From positions 1 to 9,581 of the forward strand of contig MHFC01000130.1 of the NCBI GenBank assembly GCA_001804025.1: a stretch of 9,581 bases of DNA, given 5' to 3'. The translations under genes and the position numbers were made by a program. Shown here one piece after another: positions 1 to 8,426 of the stretch; position 1 is the stretch's first letter; each line of letters starts with the position of its first letter. The stretch is from Omnitrophica bacterium GWA2_52_8. GTDB taxonomy: Bacteria > Omnitrophota > Omnitrophia > Omnitrophales > Aquincolibacteriaceae. The notes below the pieces were generated by a model, which did not search any database, was not told the origin of the DNA, and worked only from the letters and a program-made list of their open reading frames with translations.

Positions 1-2
1 CC

Positions 3-33
3 CGCTTGAAATCGCAATACTCAATTTCAAGCG
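3..33. repeat. Short inverted repeat at the left edge
   Basis: A perfect 10-bp inverted repeat, CGCTTGAAAT at 3-12 and ATTTCAAGCG at 24-33, with an 11-nt loop. It occupies the same place relative to the next hairpin (49-66) as the AAAT/ATTT hairpins do in the two following units, so it may be a diverged third member of that series. No T-run follows on either strand, so it is not a clear intrinsic terminator. Confidence 0.6.
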
Positions 34-43
34 TCAAGGCGCA

Positions 44-161
44 GTAGAGCGGTTTCCATGCCGCTCACAACTCACCGCTAAATCATAAATTTGGTGCGGC
101 AGCCGTAGAGCGGTTTCCCTGACCGCTCACGGCTCAGTACCAAATCATCAGATTTGGTGCG
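44..161. repeat. Two tandem 61-bp hairpin units downstream of tRNA-Arg
   Basis: Unit 1 (about 44-98) and unit 2 (about 105-161) share GTAGAGCGGTTTCC, then CCGCTCAC, then a segment ending ATTTGGTGCG. Starts at 44 and 105 give a period of 61 bp. Each unit has a GAGCGG/CCGCTC hairpin followed by an AAAT...ATTT hairpin. In unit 2 the second hairpin is perfect (ACCAAATC at 139-146 with GATTTGGT at 151-158), and its right arm includes the ACCA end of the tRNA. On the minus strand the units begin at the last bases of the tRNA, so unit 1 looks like a duplication of the tRNA 3' flank. The period equals that of the CRISPR array, but the sequences are unrelated. Confidence 0.7.
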
Positions 162-231
162 CCCGAGTGGGGTCGAACCACCAACCTTCACCTCCGGAGG
201 GTGACGCTCTATCCAATTGAGCTACGGGCGC
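155..231 (-). tRNA. tRNA-Arg (anticodon CCG)
   Basis: Read on the minus strand, the 77-nt sequence folds as a full cloverleaf. The acceptor stem is GCGCCCG with CGGGCGC, and the D arm is GCTC with GAGC. The anticodon stem is TCACC with GGTGA around the loop CTCCGGA, which gives anticodon CCG reading codon CGG. A 5-nt variable loop is followed by the T arm GGTGG with CCACT around TTCGACC. Discriminator A and the CCA tail are encoded (158-155). It charges with arginine in translation. A perfect hairpin immediately downstream (139-158) shares the ACCA end, so in the precursor it would compete with 3' end exposure. Confidence 0.97.
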
Positions 232-552
232 GAACTACATTAAATTGTCAAAATGATATCAATAAAAGTTCGCGACAGTCCTGACTTCCGCTTTCTTATC
301 CAAGTCAGGACGGCGCGAAAATACGTTTATAACCATGCACAGTGCTATAAGTTACAAATTTGTCATCAAACCTGAAAACCAAATAACAACAAAATTTTTT
401 GAGACGAAAAAATTAGATGAAGGATATCATTTAAAGGAGGATAAAACCATTGATTTTCTCTTCAAACTTGCCCTAATGGCGGGCTAAAACATTCTTAACA
501 CAATAACCCATTTCACGCTCACACATTTCTAATCTAGAAATAGCACCTTAAT
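232..552. other. AT-rich intergenic region with one long hairpin
   Basis: No convincing gene is seen here. The main structure is an inverted repeat at 269-319: TTCGCG (269-274) and GTCCTGACTT (278-287) pair with AAGTCAGGAC (302-311) and CGCGAA (314-319), giving 16 bp with a small 3-by-2 internal loop and a 14-nt terminal loop. On the minus strand it is followed by AACTTTTATT, a weak T-run, so it could be a terminator for transcripts coming from the right. An orphan AAAGGAGG lies at 433-440, but no ATG, GTG or TTG start at proper spacing opens a usable frame; a TTG at about 450 gives only a few codons. It may be the remnant of a lost gene start. Confidence 0.6.
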
Positions 553-636
553 CCTCGTGGGGCGCGACTTGCTGTTCTTGTTGTTTGGCGTTCTCGTGGT
601 AGAGGTTGCAATCCACACGCCCACGCGGGGAACATC
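553..636 (-). CRISPR. Relic of a type I-C-like CRISPR array (two half repeats, one spacer)
   Basis: On the minus strand, 568-553 reads GTCGCGCCCCACGAGG, which has the form of the 5' half of a type I-C repeat (family pattern GTCGC...GTGGATTGAAAC). From about 624 to 605 the minus strand reads GTGGGCGTGTGGATTGCAAC, matching the 3' half of that pattern with few changes. Between them lie 36 nt (569-604), a normal I-C spacer length. The order, 3' half then spacer then next 5' half, is correct for one array. The other end of the right-hand repeat, minus strand 635-624, reads ATGTTCCCCGCG, identical to the first 12 nt of the I-E repeat of the neighbouring array. It is therefore either a degenerate I-C repeat or an I-C/I-E hybrid. 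The I-C family pattern is from memory. No I-C cas genes are in the window. Confidence 0.6.
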
Positions 637-2857
637 GGTTTACGGCGAAAACCCGGTTGATGCGCTCCTTGGCGAGATGGTGCAGTTAATTGACATGGGT
701 GAGCCGGGGCGAAGAATCCGGGATGAAGAGGGAAACTGGAGCGGGATTAGCTCCACATACCCGAAATGGTTTCAAAATAAAGGCTACACAAAAAAATCCG
801 TCCTTGCTATCATAGCAAAAGCAAGGGATGGGCAACCCATCACGGAAAAACAAAAGCTGATCCTTGAGGATCTGCTGAGAGGGATGTTGTATGAAGAACT
901 CCAACGATTCCGCACGCAAAGCGCTCAGACGGACAGCGGCCAAGATCAAGGCCCTGAATCTGGTTCTGAAAAACTTCCGGAAATATTACCCAACGATACC
1001 GAAGCAGCCTATCAAAAATTCTCCGAATCAGTAGACAAGCTTGCCGCTGACTTTTTAGCTGAAGAAGAATCATCCACAAGCAAACAAATTGACGAGAAAG
1101 GTTTTGAATTTTCCCGGATGGGGAAAGATGAAAATGCCCCCTCAAATTCGCGCGTCAAGTGGCGGGTTTGGTACAAAGGCAAAGACGGCAAGGAATATTC
1201 CGCAGGGTTTACAAGCCAAGCTGAAATGAAGCAGTACGCTAAAAGCCGCTTTAGGGTCGGCGCGGAAACCTCAGCCCCCAAAGAAGGAGATCAAACCATC
1301 ATCCCCGGGACCGAAGGCCGTTCTGTCCCCGACAAACCGCTCACTTCCAAAAAAGAACAAAAAGAAATCGACTTAATGGGCGAGAAAGAACGCGCTGCCC
1401 GTGAAGCCCAGAAAAAACAAATCAGCTTTTTAAAAACATTCACTGTCGAGGGTCGGACGTACCGCGCAGAAGGAACCGGAGGCGTCCGCGACATCACGGG
1501 TGGCCACGTCGGGCAGATGCTTACGGCTATGTTCAAAAAAGGGGATTGGTATTATTACGGCACAGAAAATAAAGTCCCCGAAGGTGAATTGAGGAATGAA
1601 CTCGAAAAAATAAAAGGCCCGGAATCCAAACAAGGCGATTTTCTGGCTGAGCCTTCAGCTGAATATGGGGAATCTTTCAAGAAAAAATTTCAGGATTGGC
1701 TTGATGGAAAATTCCCGAAAGGGGCGTTTTTTAATCTCGGCGAGAATAAAATTATAAACGCCTTGGGTTTTGGCAACGCTCGCGTAGTGGTAGATGCTGC
1801 CGTGCTCAACAAGGCCATTGTCGGCAAACACAAGATCAAACCGGGCGATTTAAAGTGGTTACCTGAGCAGATGGCTGATCCGTTGATGGTTTTTCGATCA
1901 AATGCTCGGCCGCAAGATTCGATTGTTTTTTTAACCGAATTTCAGGACAAAACTGGATCTCCGGTCGTTGCAGCAGTGGAACTCAATCGAAAGATAGAGA
2001 CATTAGTGATAAACAATATCACAAGTGTGCATGGTAGAGCAGCGGGAACTTCGGAAATCAAACATTGGATTGACAAAGGATTACTGCTTTATGCAGACAA
2101 AAAGAAAGCCACGGACTGGATTCGTTCCACTGGCGGTATAATTCCGCCAAGCCTCCTCCAATCCGTGGCTGATAAAAATATACTAGACAAAGACGATATT
2201 GTCAAATTCATTCGAGAGCCATCCGCGCAATACGGTCAAGAGCCTTTTTACTCCGCCGTCGAAAATGAAGGGCATGCGATATTTGACAGCGGGTTAAATA
2301 AAAGCTATGTTTCCAACAAAGATGAAATCGACAGGGCTTACGGAGGCTTTGAAAAATATGCAGATACGCTCAGAAAATCCGGTATTTTACAAGCCGGAAA
2401 ACTCAGGCGCGAAATCCTTAAAAGATTTGCTGTTAAAGGTCACGTGCCGGTTATCGGCTTACCTGTGGATGGCGCACAAGATGCTGCTGAGATCGCGGCT
2501 TTTTACCGCAATCCGTCGCATGAAAGCTTCCAGATAATTTATCTCAAGGCCGGCAAGGTCGCCGCGCATCACGCGTACTCTTTAAATATCCCGAATTACA
2601 TACTTCTTCCGCCGTCTGTGACGGAGGAAATAAAGGCCAAAGCGCAGGCTTTGGACGCTGACGGTGTGATGGTTGCGCACAATCATCCGACCGGGGATCA
2701 TAAAGCCTCCGACGCGGACATACGCTATAGCCGTTATCTTAAAAAAGAGATCGGTGATCTGTACCGCGGGCACGTGATTATGAACGGAGGATTTTTTTCA
2801 TTTCTTGACTCAGACAACGTTCTGTCGATCGAAAATTATTTAACTCAGAAGGCGGCC
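635..2857 (+). CDS. Fragment of phage-type polyvalent protein with MuF C-terminal and RadC/JAB domains
   Basis: The frame is open from a GTG at 557 to a TAA at 3143-3145, but codons before 635 lie in CRISPR relic and those after 2857 are repeat-encoded (SSPLARGT, FIPARAGN), so only 635-2857 looks genuine. Numbering from 557: a charged, low-complexity N-terminal part; two linkers EPSAEYG (365) and EPSAQYG (554); between them, about 396-549, a MuF C-terminal-like domain (ALGFGNARVVVDAAVLNKAI, DLKWLPEQMADPLMVF, HWIDKGLLLYADKKKATDW), a family assigned to RelE/EndoU-like nuclease folds; then about 622-745 a RadC-like JAB domain with H708-x-H710...S718-x-x-D721, the metal-binding JAMM pattern. Such modular proteins come from phages and integrative elements. 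No ribosome site fits a start; the ATG at 677 is the first plausible internal one. Probably a remnant cut at both ends, though a truncated expressed protein cannot be excluded. Confidence 0.7.
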
Positions 2858-5386
2858 GGTTCATCCCCGCTCGCGCGGGGAACATTTAGAGACAGAGCGA
2901 TTCAGCACGTTAACGAACGGTTCATCCCCGCTCGCGCGGGGAACATACTATTAATCGTTCTTTTTGAGGCCGAACAAACGGTTCATCCCCGCTCGCGCGG
3001 GGAACATAAGACGAGCAATCGTTTGCTGAGGCGGTTCAGCGGTTCATCCCCGCTCGCGCGGGGAACATGCGCTCGGCGGCTATCAGATCACACCAAGTAC
3101 CGGTTCATCCCCGCTCGCGCGGGGAACATAATCAAAAGCCGATAAGGATAGCGCGGACTATCGGTTCATCCCCGCTCGCGCGGGGAACATATTTCTTTTA
3201 AGCCAGTCTACCCCTATTTAGACGGTTCATCCCCGCTCGCGCGGGGAACATCCCAATACGGCGGCAGTTTTGGGGATTTGAGTCGGTTCATCCCCGCTCG
3301 CGCGGGGAACATTGGAAAACAAAACTATAGGTCGTGCCTTTCAGCGGTTCATCCCCGCTCGCGCGGGGAACATCCTGTAATGCAGCCGCAGCGGAAGATC
3401 CCTGTCGGTTCATCCCCGCTCGCGCGGGGAACATTTTGAGATTAGTTACTTGCTAACCTGCTACCTCGGTTCATCCCCGCTCGCGCGGGGAACATGGCTT
3501 ACACTATCACAAGCGCGGCGATTCAAACGGTTCATCCCCGCTCGCGCGGGGAACATTTCAGGTCGAGCTGCAAGCGCGTCAAAATTCACGGTTCATCCCC
3601 GCTCGCGCGGGGAACATGTCCGCATTCACAAACCCGTTTAAGTTCTCTCCGGTTCATCCCCGCTCGCGCGGGGAACATTCAAGGCGTATTACAAAGATAG
3701 GAAAGAGAAGCGGTTCATCCCCGCTCGCGCGGGGAACATAAAAAGATCTCATTGCCTCAGACCGGATGATTCGGTTCATCCCCGCTCGCGCGGGGAACAT
3801 TTATTAATGCTGTCGGCTCCGGGATTGCCGGGCGGTTCATCCCCGCTCGCGCGGGGAACATTTTGATACGCATGTGCGTATCGGAAAGGCTCGCGGTTCA
3901 TCCCCGCTCGCGCGGGGAACATTTTAGCGACAGGCCTTCAATGACCTGAATGCTCGGTTCATCCCCGCTCGCGCGGGGAACATACGGACGTGTTCGCTTT
4001 GTTTGAGTTTGCCTACGGTTCATCCCCGCTCGCGCGGGGAACATTCGTACCACGCGGCCGCAAACAAAGCGATTTTCGGTTCATCCCCGCTCGCGCGGGG
4101 AACATTTACCATTACCGTTTTCAAGTTCCTGAAGTTCCGGTTCATCCCCGCTCGCGCGGGGAACATAGGTATTGGTTGAGGTTTATGAGCAACCGGCACG
4201 GTTCATCCCCGCTCGCGCGGGGAACATACCCCAAAATCTGGCGCAAGCTTCCCCATATCCGGTTCATCCCCGCTCGCGCGGGGAACATAATCGACCAGTT
4301 TGGTATTTGCGTCGCCCTCACGGTTCATCCCCGCTCGCGCGGGGAACATCCCCTGAAGCTTGTAGTCGTCAATGTCTCCGGGGGTTCATCCCCGCTCGCG
4401 CGGGGAACATTTCGGAAGCAAAAAATACGCGCGGCGTACAAACGGTTCATCCCCGCTCGCGCGGGGAACATTTAAGGCCCGGAAAAGATGGGCGGTTTTC
4501 TTCCGGTTCATCCCCGCTCGCGCGGGGAACATCTTGGTGCCTTTCGGGGTAAAGCTGTCCTTGCCGGTTCATCCCCGCTCGCGCGGGGAACATGAATATC
4601 TGCATAGCGTTAGAGGCAATCGTGCCGGTTCATCCCCGCTCGCGCGGGGAACATGTAACTATCCGTAAGAACATGATTCAAAAAAGCGGTTCATCCCCGC
4701 TCGCGCGGGGAACATGATATAAATATCGGACGGCATATCGACGTCGGCGGTTCATCCCCGCTCGCGCGGGGAACATTCGGGCTTGATAAGTTATGGGCCG
4801 ATACATTCCGGTTCATCCCCGCTCGCGCGGGGAACATTTTTATTAACAAGAGACGGGGACGACTATAAACGGTTCATCCCCGCTCGCGCGGGGAACATGG
4901 AACAGGCGCTTTCCGTCCCTCATTACAATTCGGTTCATCCCCGCTCGCGCGGGGAACATGACACGGTAAACATGAGCCAGCCCTTGATTGACGGTTCATC
5001 CCCGCTCGCGCGGGGAACATAGGGGTAAACTTGTCCTTCCCCTGATAGACCACGGTTCATCCCCGCTCGCGCGGGGAACATTCTGATACCGTCATTGATC
5101 TTGGAAGTATCGACGGTTCATCCCCGCTCGCGCGGGGAACATTTCAGGATTGGGAAACCGCGAACGGTTATACCCGGTTCATCCCCGCTCGCGCGGGGAA
5201 CATGATGGTTTTCCGTGGGTAGCGACCAATTATTCCGGTTCATCCCCGCTCGCGCGGGGAACATTTGTTTCCAATGCCGGGGATATGCCGCCCGGTCGGT
5301 TCATCCCCGCTCGCGCGGGGAACATAGGCCGCCGCATTTTCCATAGTGCGGGGTAAACGGTTCATCCCCGCTCGCGCGGGGAACAT
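2857..5386 (-). CRISPR. Type I-E CRISPR array, 42 repeats and 41 spacers
   Basis: A 29-nt repeat recurs every 61 bp, at 2857 + 61k for k = 0 to 41, with every spacer exactly 32 nt. In crRNA orientation (minus strand) the repeat starts ATGTTCCCCGCG, forms a CCCCGC/GCGGGG hairpin and ends GGGGATGAACCG, matching the I-E family; the last 8 nt give the handle ATGAACCG. The leader therefore lies at the right end beside cas2, and the newest spacers are at about 5326. All repeats are identical except the one at 4382, whose terminal base is changed (G instead of C on the plus strand). Even the leader-distal repeat at 2857-2885 is perfect. No duplicate spacers were found by eye. Repeat frames lack stops, so meaningless open frames run through the array. 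Confidence 0.98.
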
Positions 5387-5464
5387 ACTAAATCCTATCC
5401 CAAAGCATACGAATGGGATAGTAATACGACGAAACACCTACCAACCTAAACCTAGTGATGTCTC
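5387..5464 (-). promoter_or_regulatory. CRISPR leader between cas2 and the array
   Basis: These 78 bp separate the cas2 stop codon from the first repeat, and must hold most of the array promoter and the sequence guiding spacer insertion. Two structures are visible: an 8-bp inverted repeat CTATCCCA/TGGGATAG (5395-5402 and 5414-5421) that starts 8 bp from the first repeat, and three copies of TAGGT on the minus strand (plus-strand ACCTA at 5436-5440, 5444-5448 and 5450-5454). I cannot point to a convincing -35/-10 pair. A clear match to the integration host factor consensus, used by the E. coli leader, is not seen. Confidence 0.75.
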
Positions 5465-6676
<1,212 letters not shown>

Positions 6677-6680
<4 letters not shown>

Positions 6681-7708
6681 TGACTCTTATCCTTTTTCTT
6701 TCCGGATAAAGATTTTTTCTTTTCCAGCACCCGCAGTTTCTTGACTTCCCGGTCGAAATCAGACTCAAAGCGCCTGTCCTGCGTTATACGGAAACTTTCG
6801 TAGTGTTTTTCGGCCAAAGCAACCGCGACATCGTGAGAAACTTTTCCCTTGCCTTGCAGAATGTCCTGCTCGTTAAATTTCAAAAATGCGTCCAGCCTTG
6901 CCGCCCAATCCCGCATATGCATCAAACGGCCTCGGCTCGCCTGAAACTCGGCATGATCCAGATACATGTCGACAATGTGATTGAGCTGTTTCAATTCTTC
7001 CTTCGATAGATAATTCTTGGCGATCCGGATATCGGAAGGCAATATCTTGCCTTTCGGAGCTTTCCGCCAGGTGGTCAATCCCATATGCGGCTCACTTTTA
7101 TCTGCCCGGGACGTGATAATTTCCGCGGCCGTCTTTCCGGTAATCGCGAAATGCAGCTTGTTCTGCACGGTGGCGAAGAATCTTTCCGTTTCCACTGAAC
7201 GAGGTGAATAATCAACCGATGTCGCGTAAATATCCGTAATCTTTTGATAAACCATGCGTTCGCTGGCCCGGATTTCCCTGATCTCTTCCAGCAATTCATC
7301 AAAATACCGTGCATCGAACTTCGAGCCTTTGATAAACCGGTCTTTATCAATCGCGAAACCTTTGAGAATATAGCTTTTCAGCCGGTCCGTCGCCCATGCG
7401 CGGAACTGGGTGCCTCTCGCAGTATTGACCCTGTAACCCACGGCAATAATGGCTTCAAGACTGTAATGCTTTGTTTTATATTTCTTGCCGTCCGGGGCAG
7501 TTATCGAGAATTCCTCGATAACTGATTTTTCATCCAATTCTCTTTCAGAGAAGCTATTCTTCAGATGAAGCGAAACGTTATCCACAGAACATTCAAATAG
7601 CATTGCCATCAATTTTTGCGTCAGCCAGACATTTTCCTTATCGAACAAAACGTCGATCCGGATCTTGCCGTCTTCGGTCTCATACATCGTCATCTGATTT
7701 GAATTCAT
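6677..7708 (-). CDS. rhuM: RhuM-family protein inserted between cas6e and cas1
   Basis: A complete 343-residue member of the RhuM family, named after a gene of a Salmonella pathogenicity island; its molecular function is not established. Family stretches in order: an N-terminal part like a helix-turn-helix (VWLTQKLMAMLFECSVDNVS, about 28-47), ELDEKSVIEEF, DGKKYKTKHYSLEAIIAVGYRV, RGTQFRAWATDRLKSYILKGFAID (about 95-125), a central helical part, and YESFRITQDRRFESDFDRE near the end, followed by a lysine-rich tail. The N-terminal pattern suggests DNA binding; that is inference. Start ATG at 7706-7708 has AGAGG (7716-7720) 7 nt upstream. It lies 10 nt after cas6e and overlaps cas1 by 4 nt (ATGA), so it is wired into the cas operon although it is not a core cas gene. 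RhuM genes are also met near restriction-modification genes, so a defence-linked or regulatory role is possible. Confidence 0.93.
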
Positions 7709-7718
7709 ACTTATTCCT

Positions 7719-8426
7719 CTAAGCCGGCCGCACTAGCATCAGCCCGCAGCCGAAGGCTTTTGCCGGGCCGATGCCGCTGAAAAGTGTTTGGCGAAACAAC
7801 TTTGTATCCGTAACTTCTAAAATCCCGGAGAAATCCACTGTTGAAAAGCGAATATCTTTTTTAAAAGCATGTTTCTGGGAATAACCGTCAACGCGAATCG
7901 TTGTTCTATTTTTGTCTTCATTCACTAACGCGAAACCGGCACGCTCAGCACGAGCCGTTAACCAGTGCGTGCAAACGTTTTGAACAAGGTCGTAAGGCAA
8001 TGGCTTTGCCGGGTCAGAATCACTCCAATCTGACCATCTTTGAAAACCCTTTTCGCTCAAAAGCTGTTTTTTCCTGTTCATCACTACATCATTACGTCGC
8101 TTTTTCTCGCCCGCCTTATTTGTCACAACCGGATTAGCGCGTAGATCAAACATAAGACGCTGTCCGGCTGATAATTGCGGATTATATTCTCGGCTACGAA
8201 CCTGCCACGCATTGCTTATCGGGAATGGCTTCCTTGCAGAAAGCACATAAAAACCCGGAGAATTACCGTTACCATCACGACGGCGAAAAAGAAAGTCCCG
8301 CCTACTACCAGTTTCGGCCGGCAAAAATTTCCATATCCATTGGTGCTGTTCATAGGGTCCTTTTGACCATTGTATTGCAGCTTCACGCTCAGCATTAGGC
8401 GCCGGTGTAATCAAACTAAAGTACAT
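7719..8426 (-). CDS. cas6e: Cas6e, crRNA-processing endoribonuclease of Cascade
   Basis: A 235-residue protein of the Cas6e (CasE, Cse3) family. It cuts the pre-crRNA at the base of the repeat hairpin without metal, leaving the 8-nt 5' handle, and stays bound to the crRNA 3' hairpin in Cascade. Visible features: N-terminal MYFSLITPAP; Y25 and H28 in KGPYEQHQWIW, spaced like the catalytic Tyr/His pair of Thermus Cas6e; LRANPVVT; and a C-terminal glycine-rich loop GIGPAKAFGCGLMLVRP. The frame is open up to 8471, but the ATG at 8424-8426 is preferred: it gives the family N-terminus and is preceded by GGGAGGG (8434-8440) at 7 nt. It overlaps the end of cas5e by 11 nt, which implies translational coupling. 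Confidence 0.96.
   Translation of the reverse strand: MYFSLITPAPNAEREAAIQWSKGPYEQHQWIWKFLPAETGSRRDFLFRRRDGNGNSPGFYVLSARKPFPISNAWQVRSREYNPQLSAGQRLMFDLRANPVVTNKAGEKKRRNDVVMNRKKQLLSEKGFQRWSDWSDSDPAKPLPYDLVQNVCTHWLTARAERAGFALVNEDKNRTTIRVDGYSQKHAFKKDIRFSTVDFSGILEVTDTKLFRQTLFSGIGPAKAFGCGLMLVRPA

Noticed and set aside
246..251. TTGACA on the minus strand as -35 box of the tRNA promoter
   Set aside because: It lies only about 15 nt before the mature tRNA 5' end, so transcription would start inside the tRNA.
557..634. GTG at 557 as the real start of the MuF/RadC protein
   Set aside because: The codons up to 634 lie in the CRISPR relic, no ribosome site precedes the GTG, and the residues are hydrophobic filler unlike the following protein.
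802..826. CCTTGCT/AGCAAGG inverted repeat
   Set aside because: It is short, inside coding sequence, and has no terminator-like T-run or other context.
3450..5356. Several plus-strand open frames in the array encoding SSPLARGT, VHPRSRGEH and FIPARAGN repeats
   Set aside because: The 29-nt repeat has no stop in these frames, and the 61-nt period shifts the frame each time. They are translations of CRISPR repeats and are not genes.
5240..5437. Minus-strand open frame over the leader and first repeats
   Set aside because: It consists of leader plus repeat translation with no family features and no ribosome site.
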